From positions 248,001 through 312,000 of the forward strand of contig NC_007204.1 of assembly GCF_000012305.1 (NCBI RefSeq): DNA of 64,000 bases, given 5' to 3'. This document shows positions 28,220-38,747 of this stretch, one piece after another. Each line of letters starts with the position of its first letter. Position 1 is the first letter of the stretch. The position numbers and the translations under genes are program-made. Under the pieces are notes generated by a model that searched no databases, was not told where the DNA came from, and saw only the letters and a program-made list of their open reading frames with translations. Origin of the DNA: Psychrobacter arcticus 273-4 (GTDB taxonomy: Bacteria > Pseudomonadota > Gammaproteobacteria > Pseudomonadales > Moraxellaceae).

Positions 28220-29656
28220 ATGTTTTCCAATATTACTTCGCAGCGCCCATCTTTAAGCCATTCTAAAGCGCCAAAAAAAATGACGCTGCAAACGAATAAG
28301 TGCTCTCTACATATCGCCGTTGGCGTAGCGCTTACTTGCTTTACCGTACAAGCGCAGGCTGCTGATACAGCTCAGACTTATAATGAGTTGCCACAAACTA
28401 AGAGCTCGCAGCCCATAAGTACAAATATCGCTGTACAAAATGGCAGCCTGTTGAGCGAAGAGTTTGTCGCTCAACAGGCTGCATTGTTTTTTGAATGTAC
28501 CCAAGTACAGACCAGTTCCGCCCGTTTGGCATGCTTTGATAAGGTTGCAGAACAAGGCAAGACGCCAAGTTATGTCACAAGTAAACAGCCAGTAGATTTG
28601 GCAAAGACGGTTATCAGTACGCTGTCAGGTAACCCGCAGATCATACTGGCTGAAGAAACCAGTACCATTACTGCCAATGGCAATGTCATCGCTAAAAAGG
28701 TTTCGAGTAATTATCCACAAGATATCGAGACAAAACCGCCTGCTGAGACTGAACGTTTAGATACGGTTGGGCTGACGCAAAAAGAAGCGGAGGTATTAGA
28801 AAGTGTTGGGGTGACTCAAGCGGATATTGAAAAATATACGCCGTTAAGCTTGGCGTATGATCTTGATAAAAACAGTGAGCGTGGTACCTGGAACATAAGA
28901 CCTCATAACCCAAATTACGTGTTGCCATTATTCTATACCGCTGATCCCAATCTAAGTCCAAATACACCGTCACAAGACCAAGAGCAAGCCAACTTTACGT
29001 CTAATAATGTACGTCAAGCTGAGCTAAAATTTCAACTGTCGCTAAAGAGCAAAGTTGCTGAAGATCTCTTTGATACCAATGCTGATTTGTGGTTTGGCTA
29101 TACTCAGCAATCGCACTGGCAGGTATACAACGAAGACAATTCAAGACCGTTTCGCGCCACTGACTATCAGCCAGAGGTCTTTTTGACCCAACCGGTTACC
29201 GCCAATCTACCTTTTGGTGGACGTTTGCGGATGTTAGGGGTAGGGGCGGTGCATCATTCCAATGGCCGGTCTGAGCCGCTGTCACGCTCATGGAACCGTA
29301 TTTATTTGATGGGCGGTGCTGAATGGGGTAAGTTCTCGATTGTACCGCGCGTATGGGCACGAGTAGATGGTGGCAGCAGTAACGACGACAACCCAGATAT
29401 CGAAGATTTTATGAGTTACGGTGATATCAAATTCTTGTATGATTTACCAAATCAACAAAGCCTAAGCGGTACGTTGCGCTACCATCCAGGCACCAATAAA
29501 GGATCCGCGCAAATTGACTACGTCTATCCGTTAACAAAAAGCGTTAATGGCTATGTACAGCTGTTTCAAGGTTATGGCGAGTCCCTTATTGACTACAATT
29601 ATGAGAATACAGCGGTCGGTGTTGGTATCGTGCTGAACGATTGGAAAGGGTTTTAG
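28220..29656 (+). CDS. pldA: outer membrane phospholipase A
   Basis: 478 aa. OMPLA is a calcium-dependent beta-barrel that hydrolyses phospholipids misplaced in the outer leaflet. A signal peptide ends near AQAAD. A non-barrel N-terminal region follows (to about residue 230), including a cysteine pair in FFECTQVQTSSARLACFDKV. The barrel carries the catalytic HHSNGRSEPLSRSWNR (H346, S347; positions 345-360), the hallmark of the family. The N-terminal extension makes it longer than the ~290 aa E. coli enzyme, as in Neisseria and Acinetobacter-type homologues. comF starts 30 nt downstream. Confidence 0.93.
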   Translation: MFSNITSQRPSLSHSKAPKKMTLQTNKCSLHIAVGVALTCFTVQAQAADTAQTYNELPQTKSSQPISTNIAVQNGSLLSEEFVAQQAALFFECTQVQTSSARLACFDKVAEQGKTPSYVTSKQPVDLAKTVISTLSGNPQIILAEETSTITANGNVIAKKVSSNYPQDIETKPPAETERLDTVGLTQKEAEVLESVGVTQADIEKYTPLSLAYDLDKNSERGTWNIRPHNPNYVLPLFYTADPNLSPNTPSQDQEQANFTSNNVRQAELKFQLSLKSKVAEDLFDTNADLWFGYTQQSHWQVYNEDNSRPFRATDYQPEVFLTQPVTANLPFGGRLRMLGVGAVHHSNGRSEPLSRSWNRIYLMGGAEWGKFSIVPRVWARVDGGSSNDDNPDIEDFMSYGDIKFLYDLPNQQSLSGTLRYHPGTNKGSAQIDYVYPLTKSVNGYVQLFQGYGESLIDYNYENTAVGVGIVLNDWKGF

Positions 29657-29686
29657 TTTGCGAGTGGTCAATACTTATCACGATTT

Positions 29687-30529
29687 ATGCCCGCTTTAGC
29701 ATCTTATCAAAGCGGACTATGGCTGGCAGAGTATCTTAGTATACGCTGTCAGCTATGCCGCGTTTATCGTAGTACCCCGCAATCACAGCTTTTACAAAAC
29801 CTTTCTTTATCAAACCATTCATTATTCAGTCAAAACAGCTTATTAGCCGAAAACACATCGCACTCTTTATCAAATAATCATTCTTTCTTTACTAATATAC
29901 GAAAGCAATTCCATAGCCGTTGTAGCAGCGGACTGTTATGCACCAGCTGCCATAGCAGTATTTCGTGGTTACCCACGCCTTTTCAGGTTGATATTGCTGC
30001 TGACACCACGCTGCCCATACAAGCGGCGACCTATTATGACTATCCCATGCGCCAAGCTATTAGAGCCTTTAAGCATCATGAGGATATGACCAAGCTGCCG
30101 TTATTGTTACATGCGTTACGCCAGCTACCACGTCCTCATGGTTGCCATCAGGATAATAGCGTGATTGTCGCTATGCCAACGACTGATGAGCGTCTCATCA
30201 AACGTGGCTTTGATCCTGTCAGTATCTTGGCTGCACATTTATCTAAGCACTGGGATATTCCTTTATGGCAAGGTATTAAGCGTATTGATAATACGCTCAG
30301 TCAGCAAGGACTGACACGTGCCGAACGCTTAAGCAATTTAAACAATGCCTTTATTTTAATTGAGCCTTCTCCCGTTAAACGCCTGATCTTATTTGATGAT
30401 GTGGCAACTACGGGGGCAAGTCTACAAGCTTTAGCTCGCACCCTGTCAATTTACCCTGCAACAACCCATAACGCCAATAATAAATGCCATCTGTATGCCT
30501 ATGTATTAGCACATGGCAGCCAGTCATAG
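29687..30529 (+). CDS. comF: ComF family phosphoribosyltransferase-like protein
   Basis: 280 aa. ComF proteins are needed for natural transformation in many bacteria. The N-terminus has two cysteine pairs, RCQLC and LCTSC, a split zinc finger separated by a Ser/Asn-rich stretch of about 60 residues. The PRPP-binding signature is RLILFDDVATTGAS near residue 235. Also seen: YDYPMRQAIRAFKHH. Its proximity to the type IV pilus operon fits a competence role, though repeat copy 7 separates them. Confidence 0.9.
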   Translation: MPALASYQSGLWLAEYLSIRCQLCRVYRSTPQSQLLQNLSLSNHSLFSQNSLLAENTSHSLSNNHSFFTNIRKQFHSRCSSGLLCTSCHSSISWLPTPFQVDIAADTTLPIQAATYYDYPMRQAIRAFKHHEDMTKLPLLLHALRQLPRPHGCHQDNSVIVAMPTTDERLIKRGFDPVSILAAHLSKHWDIPLWQGIKRIDNTLSQQGLTRAERLSNLNNAFILIEPSPVKRLILFDDVATTGASLQALARTLSIYPATTHNANNKCHLYAYVLAHGSQS

Positions 30530-30617
30530 TTGCTCACATGGCTTATTGGCAAATACTATTGTGTTGCCAATATGTTACCATCACGTTATATTAAATAGAC
30601 ATCTAACGATCAGTAGA

Positions 30618-30760
30618 TATAGTTGAAATACTTTAAAGTCGCTACAGTATTGCTGGTGTAAATTTTTTGCAACCTCTGTCTGCGTAGGCACAGCAAGCAA
30701 GAAAAATTTGCACCAGTAGTACGTGTTGTGTTGTATCGATATTACTTTTCACCGACTATA
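30618..30760 (-). repeat. palindromic repeat, copy 7 (143 bp, extra GTGTT unit)
   Basis: TATA ends intact. Stem types are mixed (TATTGCTGG against CCAGTAGTA). The pentanucleotide next to the stem is duplicated as in copy 4. It lies between comF and the pilus operon. A further TATAGTTGAA at about 30847 may be a fragment of another end. Confidence 0.92.
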
Positions 30761-30952
30761 GCTTGTCGTGTAGATAGAAAATAAAGAGTAAGAGCTTACT
30801 AGATGACTTACTAGATGACTTGCTTTATGGAAAAAAAACGGCATGGCTATAGTTGAATATATTATATTAAAGTATGTTTAAATATTAGCTATTCATTACG
30901 ACTGTAAAGCCAGTCCTGATTGAATATGCCAGCAGCTATATAGGGATTTGAC

Positions 30953-31450
30953 GTGAACGTATCGGCTAACTATCGATCACAGAAATTGCGCATGAGCAGC
31001 TCAGGGTTTACTCTGATTGAGCTGATGGTCACGATAGCTGTGCTCGCTATTATTGTGAGTATTGCTGCACCTAGTATCAGCACTCAGCTTGCCAATCAAA
31101 GGGTTAAGTCGACGACTGCGACGCTAGAAAACGCCTTAAAAGAGGCTAAGGCTGAGAGTATTATTCGCCGTCAAAAAGTGACTGTGAGCTACAATAATAT
31201 GAGCAATCCGAAAGTTATCATACTCACAGGTTCGGATACAAATGCGAGTACCATTGCCAGTTATAACTACAATGCTAGTAGTACACTTACATCAAGCCCA
31301 GCGACTGCGACTGTCACTTTCGAGCCCAGCAAACGAGTGACCGCTACCATCACTTATACAATTTGTGATACGAATACGGCAGCTAATCCACGACAAATCG
31401 TGGTCAGTAGGGTTGCTAATATTACCAACCAGATGGGAGTAACCTGTTGA
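30953..31450 (+). CDS. fimT: minor pseudopilin FimT/GspH
   Basis: 165 aa, starting with GTG. The prepilin peptidase site is [25 protein letters not shown]: cleavage after G, methylated F1, E5 present. The GspH/FimT C-terminal domain follows. It is the first gene of a tightly overlapping minor-pilin operon, and minor pilins form the pilus-tip initiation complex. In some species FimT also binds DNA during transformation, which would fit the nearby comF. Its stop overlaps the start of pilV. Confidence 0.9.
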   Translation: MNVSANYRSQKLRMSSSGFTLIELMVTIAVLAIIVSIAAPSISTQLANQRVKSTTATLENALKEAKAESIIRRQKVTVSYNNMSNPKVIILTGSDTNASTIASYNYNASSTLTSSPATATVTFEPSKRVTATITYTICDTNTAANPRQIVVSRVANITNQMGVTC

Positions 31451-32100
31451 TGAATGGCTCAAACTCCCAGCGCGGTGTCGGTCTCATTGAAGTGATGGTT
31501 GCTTTATTGCTCCTGTCAATTGCCGTATTAGGTTTTAGTGCGCTACAAATGCGAGCCATCAGTGCCACGGATGAAAGTTTGGTACGTACCAAATCATTAA
31601 CTGTTGTGCGCAATCTGACTGAGGTTATGCGGGCTTATCCTGAGGCTTATGTCACTGGTAGCGGTTCTGTTTTCACAAGTGTGTCTCCGAATACTGCACT
31701 TGCTATACCCACTATACAAGCTATTATTACTAGTACGGCAACAGATAATATCACGGTTGATACTAAAACCATTAGCCGTAGCGGTACGGATAACTGCTTG
31801 TCAACAGGCACCACAAATGATGCTAATGGTAAAAAAATTCCAAATAAATTATGCAATATCAACCAGCTTGCTGCTCGTGATGCCTTGATGGTCAAAAAAA
31901 TGGCCGCTGACGAAGATATTAAGATGGCTATTGTCACCTGCCCAGGGACAACCACGCAGTCTATTCAGACCCAAATGTGTGTCATCACAGCATGGAATGA
32001 CACCAAAGCAATGATGAATAATGACGATACTAAGGCTTGTGCCAATAGTGATGGCGTTTATAAAACGGGCAGCCATTGCTTGATATCGGAGGCTTACTAA
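31450..32100 (+). CDS. pilV: type IV pilus minor pilin PilV
   Basis: About 216 aa. The prepilin motif is RGVGLIEVMVALLLLSIAVLGFSALQMRA, with the characteristic GLIEV, followed by KxxTVVRNLTEVMRAYP. The start ATG at 31450 overlaps the fimT TGA by one base (TGATG), showing translational coupling. It takes part in priming pilus assembly with PilW, PilX and PilY1. Confidence 0.9.
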   Translation: MNGSNSQRGVGLIEVMVALLLLSIAVLGFSALQMRAISATDESLVRTKSLTVVRNLTEVMRAYPEAYVTGSGSVFTSVSPNTALAIPTIQAIITSTATDNITVDTKTISRSGTDNCLSTGTTNDANGKKIPNKLCNINQLAARDALMVKKMAADEDIKMAIVTCPGTTTQSIQTQMCVITAWNDTKAMMNNDDTKACANSDGVYKTGSHCLISEAY

Positions 32101-33011
32101 TGAACCCTTATAATAAAGTAAGTGCAATGGCAGGCTTTACCCTCATTGAGCTGATGATTTCACTAGTCTTGGGTTTGCTAATATCTGCCGCAGTCATGCA
32201 AGTTTACTTTATTAACACTCGAACCTTGACAGTACAGCAGAGTGCCTCAGAAGTACAAGACAGTACCATATTTGCGCTACAGTCTTTGAATGATCATATT
32301 AGGATTGCCAACTTGGGTAATCCTATTAGCAATATTACAGATACCACAGATCATGGCGGAGTCGTGTTGACTCCAACGAATCTGGGAACTACCAATGGAA
32401 CAGCTACCACATTGCTTACTAATAGTATGGGTTCTACAGGATGGACTGGCATATCCAATATAACAAATGTAGCAAGCGACCAGCTCACCATACAATATAA
32501 GAATATTACCCCTAACATCCTGTACGACTGTGAAGGAACAGTAATTCCAGTAAATGATACTAATTGGGTCATTGAGCGCTATTTCGTACGTGCTATATCT
32601 ACGACAGTACCAGACTTGGCATTAGCTTGTGATGCTGGTCGTGCTACTGACGCTGGTGCGGTCACTAACTTTGGTGACAACGGTGAGGTTATTATCCAAG
32701 CCGTTGATCAGTTTCAGGTATTGTTAGGCGCTCAGGCTGATGTCAATAATCTCACGTATCTCCCCGCTAAAACTTATTTAGAGCTCACCGACAAACCAGC
32801 GATAACGACTGTTAAGGTTGGTGTTATTGTTCGTAGTACGACACCACTCATAGCAGAGGCTGACAAAGAGACGTTTACTGTACTTGGTACTACCCAGACA
32901 TTAAAAACAGACAGCAGCCGTAAAAAGTTCTACCGCCGCGCCTATGAATCAACTGTGCTACTACGGAATGCCCGTGTCATGTCAGTGATTGCCGTTGCAA
33001 CAGCACCATAA
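32100..33011 (+). CDS. pilW: type IV pilus minor pilin PilW
   Basis: 303 aa. The prepilin motif is [26 protein letters not shown]; the C-terminal half fits the PilW family. GGAGG lies 7 nt before ATG 32100, which overlaps the pilV TAA (TAATG), so this start is preferred over an earlier in-frame TTG. Confidence 0.9.
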   Translation: MNPYNKVSAMAGFTLIELMISLVLGLLISAAVMQVYFINTRTLTVQQSASEVQDSTIFALQSLNDHIRIANLGNPISNITDTTDHGGVVLTPTNLGTTNGTATTLLTNSMGSTGWTGISNITNVASDQLTIQYKNITPNILYDCEGTVIPVNDTNWVIERYFVRAISTTVPDLALACDAGRATDAGAVTNFGDNGEVIIQAVDQFQVLLGAQADVNNLTYLPAKTYLELTDKPAITTVKVGVIVRSTTPLIAEADKETFTVLGTTQTLKTDSSRKKFYRRAYESTVLLRNARVMSVIAVATAP

Positions 33012-33022
33012 GAGAGGGTTAT

Positions 33023-33841
33023 ATGTCTCATATTCAGCAGTCTCAGTACCCTAAAAGTCAACAAGGGGCCGTGTTGATCGTGGTGTTATTATTTTTGGTT
33101 TTGATCATTATGGCAGGTTCTATTGCAGTCAGACAGAGCACCACTGATCTAAAGTTGTCGACCAGTGATCAAATCAATGCTTTATTGCTACAGTCAGCGG
33201 ATAATGCCAACCAAAACATTGAACAGAGCATCAACGGTAATAGCAATACAGATATTTACAACGATATGACGTCACGTACGGGACCGTTTGGATATTTTAT
33301 GCTCAATAAAAGGGGGAGTGTTGACCATGAATACGTATTTTGTTTTCGTCCGCGCGGACGGTTTTTTGATATCAATAAAGCCTCAATCCTGACGCCGAGC
33401 GGTACCGTATTTGGTGCCAACTCCGGTTACTGTAATCCTACTCAGTCCGCAGATTATGTTAGCAGTCGTAATGCCAGTATGACCCAAGTCAGTGTCTCAC
33501 TGACCCCGCCTAATTTCAGTAATGAGGCGTTCAGTAGTTATACCATTGGGCAAGACAGTGGTGAAATCGCTAGCCAAGCTTTTATGTTTGACATTCATAG
33601 TACCGCGGTACTGCCCGCTTATGCAGATGCAACAGTAGGTAGCGACAATTGCTTTGAGCAAACCAGTAGGCTACATACTGTGACTGATAGTAAAAAGACT
33701 ATCGGTGGCTGTATGGCAGAGGCTGGGGTCCCAAGCACGGTTGTTTATGAACAAGTGAACGTGGAGAATCAATCACTACGGACCAAGTGTGTCGATTTTG
33801 GTAAAGGTACTGGCAAGCTATGTACGTTACCATCAAGTTAA
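33023..33841 (+). CDS. pilX: type IV pilus minor pilin PilX
   Basis: 272 aa. The N-terminus KSQQGAVLIVVLLFLVLIIMAGSIAVRQS is the PilX-type leader: QQGxVLIVVL in place of GFTLIEL, lacking Glu5 as PilX proteins do. The rest has several cysteines and no strong motif. AGAGGG precedes the ATG. It is placed between pilW and pilY1, the standard order in this operon. Confidence 0.85.
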   Translation: MSHIQQSQYPKSQQGAVLIVVLLFLVLIIMAGSIAVRQSTTDLKLSTSDQINALLLQSADNANQNIEQSINGNSNTDIYNDMTSRTGPFGYFMLNKRGSVDHEYVFCFRPRGRFFDINKASILTPSGTVFGANSGYCNPTQSADYVSSRNASMTQVSVSLTPPNFSNEAFSSYTIGQDSGEIASQAFMFDIHSTAVLPAYADATVGSDNCFEQTSRLHTVTDSKKTIGGCMAEAGVPSTVVYEQVNVENQSLRTKCVDFGKGTGKLCTLPSS

Positions 33842-33920
33842 TCACACTGGTTTTAATAAAGGCTTAAAATAGCATGGTCGGTTGGTTAATCGTCCTGATG
33901 ACAATCCAAAGGATCAGATC

Positions 33921-36900
33921 ATGAAATACCTCTATAACAAAAACTCAGCCAGACAACCATGGCCTACCAAATCCTTAACAATTGCTGTGCTCCTCAGTTT
34001 GACTGCTATGGTCTCGCAAACGGCGGGTAGTGTCGAAAGATTGCCTATTGGTGACTTGGAAATTTACCAGTCTGCAAAAGGTACTGGTGCTAGTATCTTT
34101 ATGATGATTGATGTCTCAGCAAGTATGAGGCAGTCAAGTATCCTAGCAGATTATGGTCACCCATGCGATGAAGGTGTAGGAAAGAGCTATGGTCCTCGAG
34201 AAGATGAGAGTATCTTCGCGATTGTTGGAAATGTAGAGGTTTATTTTACGCCCAAGGGCTGTGAGACTACGCAGGGAGGAGGAACATCGAATCCTAAAGA
34301 GTTTGATAGATTGTCACGTCTACAAATGGCGCTGATAGAATTATTAGCTGACCAAGTACGGAACAAAACGGGTAATGAATTCAGAACAGGTATAGGCTCA
34401 ATACCGAACGAATATGCGATCGGAGTTGGTATATTTGGCTATAATGGCACAAAGGCCAAGATTGTAGCGCCATTAGGTCAGTTAACACCAGATAGGCGTA
34501 TAGAAATAATCAAAGTAATCGCAGGCTTAAGTGTAGCATCTGGCGATGGCAAACCGACAGCACATGGGTTGGCTGAGGCTGGCGCTTATATGATGGGCAC
34601 CACCACTAAAACAGATAATTATGCTGTTCACAGCGGCTTTGATGAATCTGTTAGCACTTCAAAGAATAGTGCCTCATATATTTCACCCTTAGAGCTCAAA
34701 CAATGTAGCGGTAACGGTATCTATCTATTGACCGATGGTGTCCCGAGCGGCTCATCAGTTGAGATAGCACAAGGCTTGATGAATAAATCTTTACAGGGCA
34801 GCTCATTGTCTGTCAATAGCTGTAACGGACTATCAGGTGGTACTGGTACTGGTGATGGTACATGGGGCTGTATGGCTGAGTATACTCAAAAACTACGAGA
34901 CCCTACCAACCCACGTCTGCTCCCCATCAAGACCGCAACGGCAGGCTTTGGAGATAACTTTAAAGGGTTAACCACTACCCGTAAGATAACGGTTGGTGGT
35001 AAGCAAGTAGAAGCTGTAGATTGTTCACAAGGCGCGGCAACCGAGGTAACCGATGATGCTCGCAATCTGTGTAAGCTAGGTCAACGCTATGGTGATAACG
35101 AGTTATCTACTAATACCAGTGTATTTGGTAATGGCGGTTTTTATTACATTGCAGGAGAGCAAGGTAAGTCTAATGTCACTACCGAAGAGCTGAAGAGCTC
35201 TAAAATCATTGAAAATAGCATAGTGGATTTTGCGTCGACCTTGACACAGGTAATTACTACATCACCATCCGGAACAATTAGCATTCCTGATGATCCTTAT
35301 CGCGCGTCAAATCAGCTGCCCTATGCGTACCTGCCGATGCTAAGTCCTGACATTGCTTCATCAGCCAGTATCTGGAAGGGCAACCTAAAGAAATACCATT
35401 TGGATGCTGGAACCTTATATGGCAAAAGCGATCAGCTACTCTACAAAAATGCTGCAGGGCAACTGAATGAGACCACTCAAGACCTCTGGCAGTTGACTGA
35501 CTTTACCCCAGTAGGTACTACAACGGTTGACAATAGTAGTATAGAGGCAGGCGGCGTTTATGCGCAATTGCGTACCCCAATGTCAGGTCTAGCCAGCGTA
35601 CGTACCCTGTATGTTGAAGACGTCACCTCGGCGACGGATAGCAAGCCAATTCTACGTAAGCTAAGTGTGAACGCCTCTGGTAAACCGGTGGGCTTTAGTA
35701 GTTTGGTAGATTCTTTGTATACCAAGGACAACGAATTAAACAAACGCCGTTTGCTGAGCTTCTTAGGCTTTGATAACTTGATCAACATTAATGGATTGGC
35801 AACATCCAGAACAGCAGTTGAAAGTTTAACACTGACTCAACCCGTTCAGATAACCAGAGTCTTAGGCGGCGTCGTCCACTCCAAACCTACGGCAATCTCC
35901 TATAGCTCAACGTTGAATGACAATGGTAGTATTATCGATCCTCGTGATGACTACGCATTATTTGGCTCGATGGATGGCGCCTTGCATCTGGTCGATGCTG
36001 ATGATGGCAAGGAAGAGTTTGCTATTGTCCCCAAAGCTATGTTAGCGGCACAGCCAGAGGCTCTGGTTAATGGTTCAAAGAAAAATCAAATTGGTCAGCC
36101 CTACTTCGGTGTCGACGCCCCATGGTTGGTGACCACTGATTATACCTATGATCTAGCTGCCAAAAAGGCTACATTGGATACCGCAAATAGCAAAGGTATG
36201 TTTGCTTATGGTGGTCTGCGTATGGGCGGATCAGCTTTTTATGGTATGAATATCACTGACAAAACTGCACCCAAAATATTGTTTACGATTACTCCAGCGA
36301 CCATAGGTTTTAGTCGAATGGGTCAAATTTGGAGCAAGCCAACTGCGGCTAAAATTCGTATGACTAAAGACGCCGATCCAGTTGATGTACTGGTATTTGG
36401 TGGCGGCTATGATATGGCTTATGAAGATGATGAGTATGTGGCCACCGCCGCAGCGCCAGCCACCGCCACAGCGCCAGCTACCGCGGCAGCGCCAGCTAAA
36501 GGTAATGCCATCTATATCATCAATGCCAAAACAGGGGCGCTGATATGGTCGACTAGCTATAACTTGACTAACAATAGTAATATGATTCACAGCATAGTCG
36601 GCGGTATCACCGTCCTTGATCGTGACAATGATGGTCTGATGGATCATCTCTACGCCGCTGATCTCGGCGGGCAAGTCTTCCGCGCTGATTTTGAAAACGC
36701 CCGTCCTGCCAAGTTTGGTTTTAGTGAGGTAACTGGCTTTTCAAGTAAGCGCGTCATACGGATACTCAATACTACGCCTAGTGCTGCTGCTGACAGCAAA
36801 TACACTTATCGCTTTTACGAGCGCCCGGTTGTGAGCTTCTACCGTAATGAGGGTGGTCCTAACAATGGTAAAATATTTGCTTTGGTCAATGTCATATCGG

Positions 36901-37676
36901 GTAACCGTAGTGTACCGCTATCGACTTTACGTGATGGCAATACCTATGCCAACCGCGTTTATGGCATTATTGATAGTGATGTGACTAAAGCCAGCCTATA
37001 TGATGCTACGCCAACGCTAAACGTTACAAACTTAACAGAAAGCAATCTGGTCAACTTAGCGACTACCCTTGGTGCAACGCCAACAGAAGCTATAAAGAAA
37101 ACTGCTAAAGCAGAGATGATCGCCGGCACTAAGCAAGGCTGGTACTATCCATTGACGCGCTTCGATGGCTTTAATAATGTCAGATACAACAAGGGCATTG
37201 GTGATAGTGTGGTGATCAATGACCTACTATATACCACGGTTTATAATCCTGACAAACAGTATTATGAGGTAAATAACTGTACGGCTCGGATTTCCGGTGG
37301 CTCAGAACGACAGCTTTATTGTCTCCCATATGGTATCTGCATGGATGCTAACTCAGTATCAGGTACAGGGGGTTATATCCCTGCTGGTGAAGGGATTAAA
37401 GAGCTGACCTTAGGCGCTTATAATAAAAATAACACCAACTTAAGGGTGCTTATCGGTACGACCACCATCACTGATCGTATTAATGCCACTACACGCTCTG
37501 GCTACGGTATTGATCCTAATAAAGACGGTAGCAATATCAAAGGTATTGTCTATGCAGATCAAGGAAAACCTACCCAAGGTGATACTAATAGTATCGGTGA
37601 TGGCAGCGCACCTGAATATCTGTTCAACGAGCGCTATACGCTACAGCCCAGAGCATGGTATGAGCGCGCGCAATAA
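33921..37676 (+). CDS. pilY1: pilus tip adhesin/assembly factor PilY1
   Basis: About 1251 aa from the ATG at 33921, which has AAGGA upstream. A signal peptide comes first. Then a von Willebrand A-like domain with MIDAS-type DVSAS in FMMIDVSASM, interrupted by a Cys-containing insertion. The C-terminal half is the PilY1/PilC beta-propeller, with a calcium-binding loop DRDNDGLMDHLYAADLGGQV. PilY1 supports pilus extension and surface sensing or adhesion. A three-unit 18 bp repeat at 36441-36494 encodes an Ala/Thr/Pro insert in the propeller. The next pseudopilin follows after 46 nt. Confidence 0.93.
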   Translation: MKYLYNKNSARQPWPTKSLTIAVLLSLTAMVSQTAGSVERLPIGDLEIYQSAKGTGASIFMMIDVSASMRQSSILADYGHPCDEGVGKSYGPREDESIFAIVGNVEVYFTPKGCETTQGGGTSNPKEFDRLSRLQMALIELLADQVRNKTGNEFRTGIGSIPNEYAIGVGIFGYNGTKAKIVAPLGQLTPDRRIEIIKVIAGLSVASGDGKPTAHGLAEAGAYMMGTTTKTDNYAVHSGFDESVSTSKNSASYISPLELKQCSGNGIYLLTDGVPSGSSVEIAQGLMNKSLQGSSLSVNSCNGLSGGTGTGDGTWGCMAEYTQKLRDPTNPRLLPIKTATAGFGDNFKGLTTTRKITVGGKQVEAVDCSQGAATEVTDDARNLCKLGQRYGDNELSTNTSVFGNGGFYYIAGEQGKSNVTTEELKSSKIIENSIVDFASTLTQVITTSPSGTISIPDDPYRASNQLPYAYLPMLSPDIASSASIWKGNLKKYHLDAGTLYGKSDQLLYKNAAGQLNETTQDLWQLTDFTPVGTTTVDNSSIEAGGVYAQLRTPMSGLASVRTLYVEDVTSATDSKPILRKLSVNASGKPVGFSSLVDSLYTKDNELNKRRLLSFLGFDNLININGLATSRTAVESLTLTQPVQITRVLGGVVHSKPTAISYSSTLNDNGSIIDPRDDYALFGSMDGALHLVDADDGKEEFAIVPKAMLAAQPEALVNGSKKNQIGQPYFGVDAPWLVTTDYTYDLAAKKATLDTANSKGMFAYGGLRMGGSAFYGMNITDKTAPKILFTITPATIGFSRMGQIWSKPTAAKIRMTKDADPVDVLVFGGGYDMAYEDDEYVATAAAPATATAPATAAAPAKGNAIYIINAKTGALIWSTSYNLTNNSNMIHSIVGGITVLDRDNDGLMDHLYAADLGGQVFRADFENARPAKFGFSEVTGFSSKRVIRILNTTPSAAADSKYTYRFYERPVVSFYRNEGGPNNGKIFALVNVISGNRSVPLSTLRDGNTYANRVYGIIDSDVTKASLYDATPTLNVTNLTESNLVNLATTLGATPTEAIKKTAKAEMIAGTKQGWYYPLTRFDGFNNVRYNKGIGDSVVINDLLYTTVYNPDKQYYEVNNCTARISGGSERQLYCLPYGICMDANSVSGTGGYIPAGEGIKELTLGAYNKNNTNLRVLIGTTTITDRINATTRSGYGIDPNKDGSNIKGIVYADQGKPTQGDTNSIGDGSAPEYLFNERYTLQPRAWYERAQ

Positions 37677-37722
37677 AATTTTAGCGATACTGAAACAATC
37701 ACTTCACAATAGGATGCCGCAT

Positions 37723-38310
37723 ATGAGCAAAATAAAAAGTGCATCAGATGCTAACAGTGTCCGCGGCTTCACGCTCTTAGAGATGATGGTGATTGTGATG
37801 ATCATCGGTATACTGGCGGCTATCGCCATTCCCAGTTACCGCCGCTATGCGATCATGAATGCTGAGCGTGAAGCGCAAGCCAAAATGCTACAGCTACAGG
37901 TCGAGCTTGAGCGCTGGCGGGCACGGGCGCTTACTTATCAAGGTTTCAAACCACAAAAATTAACGACAGTAAGTGGCACGACTACAACAACTTATGCTTA
38001 CGATGACTCACCAACCAACAAAACCATCTATGTCCCTAATGGCAGTACTGCTACCAACTATCGCTATAAGATTACCTTAGTAGATGGCACTAATACCGCC
38101 AAGAGCCTAGCACCGTCTGCTTCAAGTACCACTACCACTGTCGATAGCATCACCGGACGCTCATGGAAAATGCTCGCGACACCCAATACTACTGGTATCA
38201 CAGCAAACGCGAATCATATCGTACTGGCTAGCAGAGGTCTGCATTGTCAAAACAAAACCGCCGTCACCCTTGCCGCCACTGATTGCGGCAGCGGCCAAGA
38301 GGAGTGGTAA
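37723..38310 (+). CDS. pilE: type IV pilus minor pilin (PilE-like)
   Basis: 195 aa. The prepilin motif is [29 protein letters not shown], with Glu5 present. The leader is longer than usual ([15 protein letters not shown]). AGGA lies 8 nt upstream of the chosen ATG; another in-frame ATG occurs 9 nt earlier. The C-terminal region is Thr/Ser-rich with a Cys pair (LHCQ...ATDCGSG) that probably forms the D-loop disulfide. It is in line with the operon, overlapping the next gene. Confidence 0.85.
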   Translation: MSKIKSASDANSVRGFTLLEMMVIVMIIGILAAIAIPSYRRYAIMNAEREAQAKMLQLQVELERWRARALTYQGFKPQKLTTVSGTTTTTYAYDDSPTNKTIYVPNGSTATNYRYKITLVDGTNTAKSLAPSASSTTTTVDSITGRSWKMLATPNTTGITANANHIVLASRGLHCQNKTAVTLAATDCGSGQEEW

Positions 38311-38747
38311 TGATAAATACTATCAACCAAAAACCAAACGGCTTTACTTTAATTGAGCTCATGATCGTGGTCGCCATCATTGGGATACTGGCTGCTATCG
38401 CTTATCCCAGTTATCAGCGTTATATCATCAAGACCAAACGCACAGACATGATGAGTGAGATGCACAATATCGCTGCCGAGATTCAGAGTCGTAAACTGGC
38501 GCAAGGTAGTTTCGCTAATGTCGTCACAACGGATCTCACTGGTAACTATCCCAGACAAGGCACTGCACTATATACGGTCGCAGCAGCGCCCAGCCCACTT
38601 ACCAACACATGGACAATCACTGCAGAACCCAAGTCAAGTACACAGATGAACGGTGATGGGAATCTCACTCTCAATTATCAAGGCGTGAAATGTCGAATAG
38701 TCAATAGCGTCAGCACGTGCGGCACAGGGGATGATTGGAACAATTGA
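38310..38747 (+). CDS. pilE: type IV pilus minor pilin (second PilE-like)
   Basis: 145 aa. The prepilin motif is [29 protein letters not shown]. The ATG at 38310 overlaps the previous stop (TAATG). The C-terminus carries a Cys pair ([14 protein letters not shown]). It is typical of the last gene of the fimT-pilE operon in Acinetobacter and Pseudomonas. Confidence 0.88.
   Translation: MINTINQKPNGFTLIELMIVVAIIGILAAIAYPSYQRYIIKTKRTDMMSEMHNIAAEIQSRKLAQGSFANVVTTDLTGNYPRQGTALYTVAAAPSPLTNTWTITAEPKSSTQMNGDGNLTLNYQGVKCRIVNSVSTCGTGDDWNN

Noticed and set aside
37483..37722. Longer upstream reading of the PilE-like gene
   Set aside because: It overlaps the end of pilY1 in another frame. The prepilin leader with AGGA and ATG at 37723 is a better start.
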